Shown: one piece after another, positions 34,081 to 44,600 of the stretch
Layout of the letters: each line of letters opens with the position of its first letter
Position numbering within the stretch: the first letter of the stretch is position 1
NCBI RefSeq assembly: GCF_009762775.1
Contig: NZ_CP046401.1
Coordinates: 3,844,001 to 3,908,000 of the forward strand
Direction of reading: 5' to 3'
Length of the DNA: 64,000 nt
From: Maribellus comscasis
Lineage (GTDB): Bacteria > Bacteroidota > Bacteroidia > Bacteroidales > Prolixibacteraceae
Translations under genes and position numbers: made by a program
The notes under the pieces: generated by a model
Database searches by the model: none
What the model was told of the DNA's origin: nothing
What the model saw: the letters and a program-made list of their open reading frames with translations, nothing else

Positions 34081-35601
34081 TTATTTGCTTGAATTGCTTA
34101 CAAATGCAATGTGTTTGCTGTCGGGAGACCACGAGGGAACATTAATTGTGCCCTGACCGCCATACATATAGGCAATAACTTTTGGTACCCCCCCGTTAAC
34201 AGGCATTAAACGAAGCATTACCCGTTTGTATGAAGGGTGTGCATTTACATCGATTGTCGGGGGGAATGAAATCATAACCATCCATTTTCCATCGGGCGAA
34301 ATATGTGGAAACCAGTCGTTGTACTCATCAAAAGTAATTTGTTCTTTTTCCGAACCATCAGGTTTCATGCGCCAAATCTGCATGGTGCCCGATTGGCTGC
34401 CGTTGTAATAGATGTATTTTCCGTCGGGCGAATATTCACATCCGTCAACATGCTCACCGGGTTTATTATCGGTTAATGCGACTTCTTTTCCTCCCTTTAT
34501 TGAATTTTTGTAAATATTGTACACCGGGACTCCATTTCGCCGGGCAACATAAACTACATCTTTGTTATTTGGCGCCCATCCGTGCCAGTAAGAAGGAACT
34601 GCATTTGTTATTTCCTGCGGGGTACCACCTTCCAGTGGCAAAACATAAACTGACGAACCCCGACCTCCTTCACCGTCGCGGCTGTGGCTGATCGCGAGCA
34701 ATTTTCCGTCAAACGAAATTCCGTGGTCATTGTTAATCTGATCGGCAAAATCGGTATTGAGTTTTTCCAAATCGCCGCCTTCAACCGGAATTTTATACAA
34801 AGAGCCATCCATATTAAAGAGCAATTTATCTCCGTCGGGCATCCAGTTGGGTGCTTCAAAACGACTTGGTTTTTCAAAAATTACTTTTCTTTTTCCATCA
34901 AAAACATTCATCATTTCCAGCCGGCATCCAATCCATCCTTCGCGTCCTGCATTGTAATCTTTGGCCACAGGCTGATCGATTCGTACATTCCATATTTTTG
35001 CCGTTTCGACAACATCAGGGTTGTGAGAGCAGATAAACAATCCGGCTAAAACTTCATCTTGGAATTCCATTTCTGTACTTCCAATTTCCTGTAAGGGTTC
35101 CCAGGGGTGCGCCGCCCTGAAAATGATTCGTTTGCCAACCCGTTCCAATTGGAGTATTTCATAATTGGGTTTTGTTGCAAAAATTTCATCCTGCGGGTCG
35201 CGCATCAGAGCTCCCTGCAGAACGCGCCACTGCAAAACGGTTAATCCATCGCCATGCAGAACCGCAGAATAATGCGCTGCATTATCCTCTTCTGATTCAC
35301 GCACCATCCAACCCATTTTTCGGTGGGGATCTACTCCTTCACCTTCAAAAGAAAAATTCGCAGTTAAAATAAAATCACCCTTTATTTTATTAAACAAATA
35401 GCGGAATTCATCTTTTCCAAACCAAATATTATAGCCGGCACCCTTTAAAGTATACTCCTGCGTATTTTTATCGTAGGCTGCGAAACCTTCTTCTTTGGGT
35501 TCGCCAATATCTTTATTGAAATGAAAAATTCCCACATTCTGCTGGGCAAAAACAGTGGAAGAAGCTAACATGATAAAAAGTATTAATAGATTTTGTTTCA
35601 T
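34081..35601 (-). CDS. Secreted protein: jelly-roll domain plus TolB-like beta-propeller
   Basis: A 506-residue exported protein. Signal peptide ~1-19 (ends VFAQQ). Residues ~20-210 form a concanavalin-like/DUF1349-type domain (GDFILTANFSFEG, MGWMVRES). Residues ~215-500 are a six-bladed WD40-like propeller of PD40 repeats, e.g. PNWMPDGDKLLFN, SFDGKLLAISHS, EYSPDGKYIYYN, HISPDGKWMVM and PSWSPDSKHIAFVS. Such proteins are common in Bacteroidetes and are often labelled 'biopolymer transporter TolR', but it lacks TolR features. The propeller suggests binding rather than catalysis. Monocistronic with its own terminator. Confidence 0.82.
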   Translation of the reverse strand: MKQNLLILFIMLASSTVFAQQNVGIFHFNKDIGEPKEEGFAAYDKNTQEYTLKGAGYNIWFGKDEFRYLFNKIKGDFILTANFSFEGEGVDPHRKMGWMVRESEEDNAAHYSAVLHGDGLTVLQWRVLQGALMRDPQDEIFATKPNYEILQLERVGKRIIFRAAHPWEPLQEIGSTEMEFQDEVLAGLFICSHNPDVVETAKIWNVRIDQPVAKDYNAGREGWIGCRLEMMNVFDGKRKVIFEKPSRFEAPNWMPDGDKLLFNMDGSLYKIPVEGGDLEKLNTDFADQINNDHGISFDGKLLAISHSRDGEGGRGSSVYVLPLEGGTPQEITNAVPSYWHGWAPNNKDVVYVARRNGVPVYNIYKNSIKGGKEVALTDNKPGEHVDGCEYSPDGKYIYYNGSQSGTMQIWRMKPDGSEKEQITFDEYNDWFPHISPDGKWMVMISFPPTIDVNAHPSYKRVMLRLMPVNGGVPKVIAYMYGGQGTINVPSWSPDSKHIAFVSNSSK

Positions 35602-35702
35602 AGCAGGTTTATTTCGTTTGTTAGTGAAACCCTAAATTACGAAAAAAACCAAAAAGCAGTTGGCTTTAAAAATTTATTTGTGATTGTAACAATAAGGGCG
35701 GT

Positions 35703-36527
35703 TTAGTTTTTTGTGTTTTTTGCCAGACTTTTTTGGAGTTCCAGTATTTTTTCAAGATCAACAGAATCGAAAGCGTGGGCAATGTATCTTTCACTCTCCC
35801 GTTTGCCAACTTCGTATATTTCCCGGGCCTTGTTGAAATTGAAGGTAGTGAAATCGCGGGCTTCGGGAGGTTCAATAAGAAAATCGCAGAGTTTTTTACT
35901 TTCCTCAACATTTTGTGCAATCCCTAACCTGAAACACCTTTCAGCAACCGTCATTAACCCTTTTACTTCATCTTCAGGACCGTTGTGGTTGACATGAACA
36001 CCAATAAGTACTTCGCACTTATCGCGGATGGAAGCTGCGGGAAGGTTATTTAAAAGTCCGCCGTCAACATAGGTTTGCCCGTCAATAATCTGAGGTTCAA
36101 AAACTACGGGTATCGATGCTGAGGCAAGTACCCATTGAAAAAGTTTTCCTTTAGATTTTATCTCAAAAAGCCCGCTGTTCAGATTTGTGACTGCACAGTA
36201 AAAAGGAATCTTTAAAGCCGAAAAATCATCCTTTTCGATTTTTTCCACCATCACCTCCTGGACTTTATCCATATCAATCAGGCCGCTAAACGGAAGGTGC
36301 CAGTTAATCAGTTTATGAAACTTACGCGACGATACGATTTCAAGAATTTCTTTGGGAGGGTACCCGGCAGCATAAAAAGCCCCTACAATTGCTCCCATGC
36401 TGGTTCCTGAAATTATTTTAGGTTTTATACCGTATTTCTCAAGCGTTTCCAAAACACCAATATGGGCAATTCCTCTTGCTCCGCCGCCACTTAATGCTAT
36501 ACCAAACCTGACTTTTTTACCTGGCAT
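35703..36527 (-). CDS. Patatin-like phospholipase (RssA-type)
   Basis: A 274-residue soluble lipid acyl hydrolase. Oxyanion loop GGGARG (14-19), nucleophile elbow GTSMG (S43) and catalytic Asp in YVDGGLLNN (D155) form the Ser-Asp dyad of patatins. No signal peptide or C-terminal beta-barrel, so it resembles cytosolic RssA/YchK-type proteins rather than the PlpD secretion type. It lies 75 bases upstream of nothing co-directional and 102 bases from the TolB-like gene. Confidence 0.93.
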   Translation of the reverse strand: MPGKKVRFGIALSGGGARGIAHIGVLETLEKYGIKPKIISGTSMGAIVGAFYAAGYPPKEILEIVSSRKFHKLINWHLPFSGLIDMDKVQEVMVEKIEKDDFSALKIPFYCAVTNLNSGLFEIKSKGKLFQWVLASASIPVVFEPQIIDGQTYVDGGLLNNLPAASIRDKCEVLIGVHVNHNGPEDEVKGLMTVAERCFRLGIAQNVEESKKLCDFLIEPPEARDFTTFNFNKAREIYEVGKRESERYIAHAFDSVDLEKILELQKSLAKNTKN

Positions 36528-36602
36528 TTGTTGAAAGATTTATGGTTTCTGATAAAATTAAAACAATCCGGTCAGTAGCAGAAATTTTGCAACCTGATAT
36601 TT

Positions 36603-38087
36603 TTAAATCTGTTCCCAACCTTGTCGGTAGGTATGCCTTATCCATTCTTCGGTGGTTTCAATTGCCGGCAAAGTTGTATAATCTTTCTGGAATCTGGGAT
36701 CCCCGTTTACGATTTTAAAATTATCTTTTGTAAGTACCCGAATCTGGTCGCTCGGACTGATGTTGGTAAAACGCATATTTGGTCCGTCCCAAAGTAGTTT
36801 TTTTTGCAGACTTTGCAAACGAACCGCCAAAACTCCCATAACCACCATTTCATTCAGTGGGCCGGAATAATTAAAATTGGAAGAGGCTTCAAGTCTTGCA
36901 TTTTTATCTTCTTTGCAGGCTCTTATCCAATCCTGTTCATGTCCTCCTTCAAGTGCGTTTGAAATTCGGCGGATTGATTTTTCAGGTTGTTCAAAATGAG
37001 TCATTTCTTTGGTAGGCAGCAGTGTTGGATTTTTGCCATAAGTTCCGCACATTATTTTGCCGCGGGTTCCGTAAAAAACACATCCACCGTCATTGTCACC
37101 CATTTGTTCTCCTCCCTCCAGTTCATCGGGGCGGGGAGGCATCAAACCTCCATCATACCAGTGAACCGTAACTTCGGGCATACCAACTTTAGGCAAATTG
37201 TCACGCCTTGGAAATTCATATTTTACAAATTCAGCATTGGGCGCCGATTCGGTATTTACCGGTGTTGACGAACCCTGCACTGAAGAAGGATATTCAAGTT
37301 TTAATGCTTTAAACACGGGATCGAGGATATGACAAGCCATGTCGCCCAAAGCGCCCGTTCCAAAATCCCACCATCCGCGCCAGTTCCAGGGATGATAGAT
37401 TTCATTGTAGGGCCTCCATTTTGCCGGGCCGATAAAAAGATCCCAGTCCAGCGTTTTGGGCACACGTTGATCTTTTTCAGGACGTTCCAACCCCTGGGGC
37501 CAGATCGGACGGTTTGTCCAGGCATCAACACGGGTTATTTCTCCAATGGTTCCGGACCAGATCCATTCGCAGATTTGTCGAATACCTTCTCCTGAGTTTC
37601 CCTGATTTCCCATCTGGGTTGCCACTCCGTAACGGTTGGCTGTTTCGCGCAGAATTCTGGATTCATATACTGAATGTGTAAGTGGCTTCTGCACATATAC
37701 ATGTTTCCCCTCGCGCATAGCCATTACTGCCGGAAGTGCGTGTGAATGATCCGGAGTTGCTATCATTACCGCGTCAATATCTTTTTGTTGCTCAAACATT
37801 ACGCGGTAATCTTTGTACTTTCTGGCCTGTGTCCAGCGGATAAAAGAGTTTCTTTCCGCATATTTCCAGTCAACATCGCAAAGCGCAACAATATTTTCTG
37901 TTTCCATGTTTCGCAGGTTGTTGTGTCCCATTCCGCCAACTCCAATTCCTGCAATATTTAATTTATCACTCGGAGCCTTATATCCAAAACCGGATATTAC
38001 TTTTGAAGGTAAAATGGTCATCCCTGCTACTGCTGATGCCGATGTTCCAATAAAGTTTCTGCGAGAAATACTTTTCTTTTTTTCCAT
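36603..38087 (-). CDS. Gfo/Idh/MocA family oxidoreductase, exported
   Basis: A 494-residue paralogue of the genes at 1-869 and 39218-40720. Tat-like leader (SRRNFIGTSASAVAG), Rossmann motif GIGVGGMG, VALCDVDW, ATPDHSHALPA, the catalytic-region QKPLTHSVYES and the large C-terminal domain WRGWWDFGTGALGDMACH. Export and substrate (a sugar or cyclitol derivative) are inferred. It differs from the other two by ATPDHSH instead of ATADHTH. Single gene; 293 bases separate it from the divergent peroxiredoxin. Confidence 0.92.
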   Translation of the reverse strand: MEKKKSISRRNFIGTSASAVAGMTILPSKVISGFGYKAPSDKLNIAGIGVGGMGHNNLRNMETENIVALCDVDWKYAERNSFIRWTQARKYKDYRVMFEQQKDIDAVMIATPDHSHALPAVMAMREGKHVYVQKPLTHSVYESRILRETANRYGVATQMGNQGNSGEGIRQICEWIWSGTIGEITRVDAWTNRPIWPQGLERPEKDQRVPKTLDWDLFIGPAKWRPYNEIYHPWNWRGWWDFGTGALGDMACHILDPVFKALKLEYPSSVQGSSTPVNTESAPNAEFVKYEFPRRDNLPKVGMPEVTVHWYDGGLMPPRPDELEGGEQMGDNDGGCVFYGTRGKIMCGTYGKNPTLLPTKEMTHFEQPEKSIRRISNALEGGHEQDWIRACKEDKNARLEASSNFNYSGPLNEMVVMGVLAVRLQSLQKKLLWDGPNMRFTNISPSDQIRVLTKDNFKIVNGDPRFQKDYTTLPAIETTEEWIRHTYRQGWEQI

Positions 38088-38380
38088 ATAACCAATCCTG
38101 TTTTACCGGAGAATTTATGTGTGCAAAATAAAAAAAATATCAGGTATTACCTACTGATTAATCTTTCTGCAACCTGCTAATTCCAATATTTAGGCTCATT
38201 TTAATTTTTTTTAGCAATGAATTAATTAATTTTTACAATTAAGTTTTGTTGCCGGTAGTTACCTGGATTAACAGATTATTAACAAACTACAGTTGTGAAT
38301 CTGATGTTTTGCTTGCAGTGGCAGTTGTCTTTTTTCGTCAGTAAACAATCTGCCAGTTGAAACCTAATAATTAATACTTT

Positions 38381-39103
38381 ATGAAACGACTCGTTATTTC
38401 ATGTTTAATTGTACTTTTTGCAATAACATCCTGGCCAAAGGAGAGTAAACTTCCGTTAATTGGAGACAAAGCACCTTCGTTTAAAGAGAATACGACCAAT
38501 GGAATGTTAAACTTCCCCGAAGATTTTGGCAAAAATTGGAAGATACTGTTTAGCCATCCGCTTGATTTTACTCCTGTTTGTACCTCTGAATTGTGTGCCC
38601 TTGCATACGAACAGGAGAAGTTGGATTCATTGGGAATAAAAATCGCCGTGGTATCTATTGATGAAGTTGAAAGACATTTGTTATGGAAGGAGTTTATGGA
38701 AAGGATATTGAAGGATAATACAGGAAGTGTTAAAATCAACTTTCCAATTGTTGCTGACTTATCCGGTAAAATTTCAATGAAGTATGGAATGTTACATTCT
38801 TCCGTAAGCGATTCAAGGGATGTCAGGGGAGTTTTTATTATCGACCCTGATAACATTGTTCAGGCTATAAATTTTTACCCGATGAATGTAGGCAGAAGTA
38901 TTGACGAGATAATAAGGACAGTTACCGCCTTGCAGCTAACCCGGAAGGAAAATGTACTTACTCCGGCGAACTGGAATCCCGGTGACGATGTACTCGTCCC
39001 GCACAGACCTTACTCAATTGATGAATTAAAAGAAAATCCTGAACTCAAAAATCAATTTTATAATGTTGGCGAATTTATGTGGTATAAGAAAATGAATAAA
39101 TAG
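38381..39103 (+). CDS. Exported 1-Cys peroxiredoxin (Prx6-type)
   Basis: A 240-residue peroxidase with an N-terminal Sec signal (KRLVISCLIVLFAITSW). The active site is PLDFTPVCTSEL with peroxidatic C67; C72 is nearby and the Prx6-type C-terminal arm is TPANWNPGDDVLVPHRPYS. It reduces hydrogen peroxide or lipid peroxides. Prx6 proteins are mostly cytosolic, so the signal peptide points to periplasmic or envelope detoxification. It is followed by a bidirectional hairpin and the convergent Gfo/Idh gene. Confidence 0.9.
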   Translation: MKRLVISCLIVLFAITSWPKESKLPLIGDKAPSFKENTTNGMLNFPEDFGKNWKILFSHPLDFTPVCTSELCALAYEQEKLDSLGIKIAVVSIDEVERHLLWKEFMERILKDNTGSVKINFPIVADLSGKISMKYGMLHSSVSDSRDVRGVFIIDPDNIVQAINFYPMNVGRSIDEIIRTVTALQLTRKENVLTPANWNPGDDVLVPHRPYSIDELKENPELKNQFYNVGEFMWYKKMNK

Positions 39104-39161
39104 TACCGCCGCAAAATTGAGATGGAAGGTTTAGGATAGATAATTTCACAACAACTACAAA

Positions 39162-39195
39162 TAAAAAGAGCGTTTGTAAAAAAACAAACGCCCTT
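39162..39195 (-). terminator. Bidirectional terminator between peroxiredoxin and Gfo/Idh genes
   Basis: Stem GCGTTTGT / ACAAACGC (39170-39177 with 39184-39191), A-rich loop. T-rich flank on the minus strand (CTCTTTTTAT) and CCCTTT on the plus strand; the minus direction fits best. Confidence 0.75.
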
Positions 39196-39217
39196 TGAAC
39201 TATTTATTAGTGGTAGA

Positions 39218-40720
39218 TTAAGCCGGCATATCAGGCAAACTCCATGGTTTGCGGTAAGTGTGCTTAATTAATTCAGCAGCAAATTCTTTTGCAGGAACCG
39301 GGTCGGTCCATGTTTTCTTGAATGTTGGGTGACCGTCGTGAATTTCAAAACCGTCTTTGATAACTGTTTTAATGGTTTCATCGTCAGTTAAGTTGGTGAA
39401 TTGCATATTGTCGCCATCCCAATCCAGTTCTTTGTACAATGATTGTAAACGAACTGCAAGAACACCCATTACCACCATTTCGTTAAATGGTCCTGCTTCA
39501 CTGAAATCAGATGCAGTAGGAACGCGGTTTTCGGCGCTTTCTTTACAAGCACGAACCCAATCCATTTCGTGGCTGGTTTCAACCCTGCGTCGGAATTTCG
39601 GAGCCTCCGGCACGCGACCTGAAAGCAACCATGGGTCTCTTCCGTAACAACCGCAAATTAATTTGTCTTTTGTTCCGTGGAAGCAAACATAACCACCTGC
39701 ATTATTTGGATCTTTTCCATCTGGCCAACCTTCCGGAAGCATAGGTTTGATTCCGCCATCCGACCAGTAAACATCAACTTCAGGTAAGTCAGCATTTCTT
39801 TTCATTCCTTTCCAGGCGCGTTTTGGTTTTCTTGCCGGATAAGTAAGTTTTACTGATTGAGCTGTTGGTGCACAATCCTGTAGCAATAAAGTAGAACTAC
39901 CCTGTGCATGTATCGGGTAACCTAACTCAAGGCCAACAAATACCGGGTGTAGAATATGACAAGCCATATCTCCCAAAGCACCTGTTCCATAGTCCCACCA
40001 GCCACGCCAATTCCATGGATGATAAATTTCATTAAAAGGTTTCATTTTTGCCGGGCCTGTGAATAAGTCCCAGTCTAAAGTATCAGGAACCCATTGTCCT
40101 TGTTCCGGAGTATTTAAACCCTGTGGCCAAATTGGGCGATCAGTGAAAGCTTCCACTTTTGTTACTTCACCAATTTCACCGTTTGCCAACCATTCAGTGG
40201 TAAGGTTTACGCCTTCACCCGATGAACCCTGATTTCCCATCTGAGTGGCAACTTTGTATTTATCAGCCAGTTTGGTTAGTAATCTTGATTCGTAAACAGT
40301 ATGCGTCAATGGTTTTTGAACATAAACATGTTTTCCCATTGTAATGGCATGGGCTGCAATAATAGCGTGAGTATGGTCGGCTGTAGCAACAACAACACCA
40401 TCAATATTTTTACCCATTTCATCGTACATTTTCCGCCAGTCTTTGTATTTTTTTGCACCAGAGTAGTGTTCAAAAACCGGAGCGGCATATTTCCAGTCAA
40501 CATCACAAAGAGCAACGATGTTTTCTTCCTGGAGGTTTCTCAGGTTAGAATTACCCATTCCTCCGATACCAACAGCTGCGATGTTCAGCTTGTCACTCGG
40601 AGCTTTATGTCCCAACCCTGCAACAGCATGTCTTGGCACAATTGTAATACCTGCAGCAGCGGCCGCAGTTGTTCCAAGAAAAGCCCTTCTTGAAACTGCT
40701 TTTTTATCAGAATTTTCCAT
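39218..40720 (-). CDS. Gfo/Idh/MocA family oxidoreductase, exported
   Basis: A 500-residue oxidoreductase with Tat-like leader (SRRAFLGTTAAAAAG), Rossmann motif GIGGMG, VALCDVDWKYAAPV, ATADHTHAIIAA, QKPLTHTVYESRLLTKLA and WRGWWDYGTGALGDMACH. It is nearer to the truncated copy at 1-869 (shared YDEMGK, ATADHTHAII, ESRLLTKLA) than to the copy at 36603. The periplasmic sugar-oxidoreductase role is inferred. Upstream lies a 328-base gap shared with the divergent AhpC-like gene. Confidence 0.93.
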   Translation of the reverse strand: MENSDKKAVSRRAFLGTTAAAAAGITIVPRHAVAGLGHKAPSDKLNIAAVGIGGMGNSNLRNLQEENIVALCDVDWKYAAPVFEHYSGAKKYKDWRKMYDEMGKNIDGVVVATADHTHAIIAAHAITMGKHVYVQKPLTHTVYESRLLTKLADKYKVATQMGNQGSSGEGVNLTTEWLANGEIGEVTKVEAFTDRPIWPQGLNTPEQGQWVPDTLDWDLFTGPAKMKPFNEIYHPWNWRGWWDYGTGALGDMACHILHPVFVGLELGYPIHAQGSSTLLLQDCAPTAQSVKLTYPARKPKRAWKGMKRNADLPEVDVYWSDGGIKPMLPEGWPDGKDPNNAGGYVCFHGTKDKLICGCYGRDPWLLSGRVPEAPKFRRRVETSHEMDWVRACKESAENRVPTASDFSEAGPFNEMVVMGVLAVRLQSLYKELDWDGDNMQFTNLTDDETIKTVIKDGFEIHDGHPTFKKTWTDPVPAKEFAAELIKHTYRKPWSLPDMPA

Positions 40721-40965
40721 AATAATTTGATGTTTTTAATTGGATAGGCATTTACCTGTATCAATGTTATTTTTCAAAAATCAGCTAAATATAATGATAT
40801 TAAAGGTTAGTTCAAAGATCCGCTTCTTGTTATTTATACAACAGGAAAAGCATTTTTTTAAATTTAATGCGGGGATTAACATTAATCTGTTTTGAAATTT
40901 GTTCAAATTCAATGTTTTACTTTTCTGAAAATAGCTTTTTTCTATTCAGCTTAAAAAAAATCAAT

Positions 40966-40996
40966 TTGATCGGGGATTGAGCATAATTTATATTTG
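40966..40996 (+). promoter_or_regulatory. Consensus promoter of the peroxiredoxin at 41049
   Basis: TTG (40966-40968), 20 bases, TATATTTG (40989-40996): full match to the Bacteroidetes TTG-N20-TAnnTTTG consensus, 52 bases before the ATG. The rest of the 328-base gap holds nothing else recognised. Confidence 0.8.
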
Positions 40997-41048
40997 CCAC
41001 CTCAATTTTTAGTAAGTCTTAATAGTAATAACCTAAAAAATTTTGAAT

Positions 41049-41585
41049 ATGCTAACAGTTGGTGACAAATTCCCCGAATTTGAAAAACAAGCAGTAGTTT
41101 CCTTGGAGCCGGGAAAAGAGTTTAAACAAATAAGTTCAGAAAACATCAGCAACGGAAAATGGACCGTATTTTTCTGGTGGCCGCTTGATTTTACTTTTGT
41201 TTGCCCCACCGAGATTTCAGCTTTTAACGAGCAGTTTGATGAGTTTGAAAAGCGAAATATAAATTTGATCGGGGCGTCAATCGACTCGGAATTTGTCCAT
41301 CTTGCTTGGAGAAATAACCATCCCGGTTTGAAAAACCTGAGATTTCCGATGCTCGCCGATACTTCAAAATCGCTTTCCGAAGAATTGGGGATTTTAGAAA
41401 AAGAAAACAAAATTGCTTATCGTGCCACCTATATTATCGATCCGGAAGGAACCATACAACATGTTTCGGTGAATGGTTTGAATGTAGGCAGAAATGTTAA
41501 AGAGACACTTCGTTTACTCGATGCATTCCAGTTGGGTGAACTTACGCCGTGCGACTGGGTGCCGGGTGAAGCAACACTGAACTAA
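41049..41585 (+). CDS. AhpC/Prx1-type peroxiredoxin
   Basis: A 178-residue cytosolic 2-Cys peroxiredoxin from ATG 41049; a TTG two codons earlier is rejected. Peroxidatic C52 in LDFTFVCPTEI, resolving C168 in ELTPCDWVPG, and a Trp-containing FFWWPLDFTF strand. It reduces hydrogen peroxide and alkyl hydroperoxides; no AhpF or thioredoxin gene is adjacent. It has a consensus promoter and a strong terminator, so it is an independent transcription unit. Confidence 0.92.
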   Translation: MLTVGDKFPEFEKQAVVSLEPGKEFKQISSENISNGKWTVFFWWPLDFTFVCPTEISAFNEQFDEFEKRNINLIGASIDSEFVHLAWRNNHPGLKNLRFPMLADTSKSLSEELGILEKENKIAYRATYIIDPEGTIQHVSVNGLNVGRNVKETLRLLDAFQLGELTPCDWVPGEATLN

Positions 41586-41643
41586 AAGAGAACTAAATCG
41601 GAACTTCTGCAAGCAGAAGATCCTGTTGTGGTAAGTGGGAATA

Positions 41644-41674
41644 AAAAAAGGGGCTGGTTAAAAAGCCCCTTTTT
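41644..41674. terminator. Bidirectional terminator
   Basis: Stem AGGGGCT / AGCCCCT (41649-41655 with 41664-41670), flanked by A-run and T-run on both sides. It serves the convergent peroxiredoxin and BlaR1-like genes. Confidence 0.9.
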
Positions 41675-41686
41675 AAATTTTTAAGT

Positions 41687-44600
41687 TTATTGTAGCATGA
41701 ATCTCACTGTGATACGTAATGTTTTTCCTTCAAATTCAGGAATGTCAATTAAAGGATTTAATTGGATAACGCGCTGAACTTCTTCAACAAACGAAGCAGG
41801 ATATTCAAATCCTTTTGCTGGTTTGACCTGTTTTTCAGGTGCATAACCAATAACGACAATTTCATCTAAATCGACTCTTTGTTTTGATGATTTAGTCGTT
41901 TGGACCTCTTTCCATGTTTTATTCTTTATTTTTACATTAACAACAACAGTTCCGTATTGTCCTTTTTCATGTGCCTCTATTGGATATTTTATCTGCTCGG
42001 CAATAAATTTTCGTAGCTGCAAAGGAGTTATAATTACTTCATTTTTTTTTGTTGTAATCGAAATCGCTCCATTTTGGGCTTTTTCACCGTATAAGTCTGT
42101 CGCCGCTTCACCTTTCAAAACATTTATAGCTTTGATGCTTTCAGGAGCAATGTCTGACATTGGCTCACTGTATTCTTCTCCGTCAACAACTATATATGGT
42201 TTGTTGTCATTATTTAAATCGGAATTGAATTTTGTTTTAGTGTTTACAATTACAACTCCGTTTTTTGCATTTTCAGCATAAATTTCTTGTGATGCTGTTT
42301 CTCCTTTTAAAATAGATATATTCGCAATATCGTCAACAGGAATATCATTGATATCTCCATCAAATTTTTTCCCGTCAACAACAATTGTTTTGTCGGTTGA
42401 ATCAAAGGGCTTGTTTGATTTGGTTTCAATTAAAATTACCCCGTTTTTGACGTTGTTTGGATCTCCGTATAATGCCGCGGCTGTTTTACCTTTTAAAACG
42501 GATATACTTTTTATATCCTCCGGGTTTAAATAATCGATATTGTCCTTTTTCTCTCCGTCAACAAGATAGGCTGGTTCACCGTCAAATCCTTCGCCTTTGA
42601 TTTTTATTCCGGCACTATTTTTCCTGTAACCGGTAACTTTTATTTCATCTTTTTTAGCTTTTTGCTCTGAAAGTAATTGTACTTCCATATCTGTATTTCC
42701 TTCAAAAGATACTTCTTTTGTCTGGTAGCCGACCATGGAAAAAATCAGCGTTTCGTTTTTGCTGTTTGTTTTCAGTTGGTAATTTCCATCCGTATCAGAA
42801 AGCGTTCCAACGGTTTTGCCCTTTAAAAGAACGGCCGCACCTCTTATTGCGTTTCCCTTTTCATCAGTCACTCTTCCACTCATGGTAAAATCATAATTAT
42901 TAAGAGGTTTTCCGTCCCATCCTACTTTACTGTATTTTCGAATTTGTTCGAGTGTTGGTTTAAATTCAACAGGGACAGTGTAATATGAATCTACATTTTT
43001 ACCATCCTTTTTGCCGGGTTTCCATTCCGGGAGATTATTTACAACCCGCAGGGCTTCGTTGTTTAAGGTCGGGGCGATACCTTTTGTAACTTTCGGATCC
43101 GTAACTTTTCCGTCTTTTGTAACGATAAACGTTATATAAACATTACCTTCAATTCCTTTCTGTAAGGCAGTCTCAGGATATTTGATGCTGTGAGAAATAT
43201 ATTTTTTTAAAGCGTCTTCGCCGCCGGGAAATTGAGGTGTCTCGTCTATATTGTAAAAAACTTCTTCAGATCCTGCTTTTCCCCCCTTTTGTTGTGATTT
43301 ATATTCCGGAATCAGGATATTCTGTAATTTTATATCTTCATCGTGGACCAGTTCTACATTTATTTCCGATTTGTCTGAAACCTGAATCTCTTTTTTTTGA
43401 TAGTCTATCATCCAAAAAACAAGGGTGGCATTCTTTTCCTCGAGTTCCAGTTTATAAATTCCCTCCGGATTGGTAATTGTTCCTACCGCCGCGCCTTTTA
43501 CAAGAACAGAAGCACCGGGAATCGGATTGCCGTTTTTATCGCTTACTTTGCCGGAGACGGAATATTTGGATTTCACGTAAGAATTTGCATCAGCTTCCGA
43601 AACACTAAAATCAATAACTGTAGCATTTTGAGCTACATTGCCAAACCTTTCAATCGCTTCCTCCCCCGAGAAAACAGTTAATGAATTAAAATTTTCCGGC
43701 TTATTAGATTTACTTATTAATTTTCCATTTACCGCATACAAGCTTTTTTCAGTTGTCAAATTTGCTTTTTCTTCTTGTGTAGTTTCCGTCATTTTGTCAA
43801 ATTCGGGACTAGAGCCCGGAGTATAATCGGAGGTGCGGATTACAAATTTAACATCGTCGGTATTTTCATCAATATAAAATAAAGATAATTGTACTTTGTT
43901 TTCATCCAGCTTTAATGCTTCGATAACCTCTTGTCCGGAAAATCCTTTTGAAAAATCCAAAAGACTCAGTGGCTCAGAATCAGTTTGAATTTCTTCTCCG
44001 TCTACAATAACGGCAAGATTTTTAAGCGAGGTATTTTCTGCCGCAGGAGTATTCAGTATTTCTGTTTTTACTTCGCGGGAAGAAAGACCCATAACCAAAA
44101 CAGCCAGAAGAGGGAGTACAATCAATTGTTTTGCAAGGCCAAATTTATTTTTGGTTTTCTTTTTCATCATAATGATTCTGTTTTTTAGTTGGGAGCCATT
44201 TAAGGCGGTGAGAAAAGGTGCAACACCTTTTTTGTCGGCGAGAGCAACCATGGCCATTTGATAATTTTGCGGATTAAAATGCTGCGTGACCTGATCGTCT
44301 GTTTTGTACTCAAGGTTGTTTTTTACGGCATCTTTTATTAACCAGGCAAAAGGATTAAACCACTGCAACATAAAAAGTATCTCGGTGAAAAGGATATCAA
44401 GGGTATGTTTTTCTTTTACATGGATATTTTCGTGGCAAACAATCATCTCGAGGTTTTTGCTGCTGAGTGTTTTTTCAGAGAGTACAATTTTGCTAAAAAA
44501 CGAAAAAGGATGAACATCTTTTTGGGTGATGTTTACAGGCGTTTCAAAAAGTTCTTTTTTTCGGCTTTTTTGAATAATCTGAATGGCTTTGAGGTGCCCC

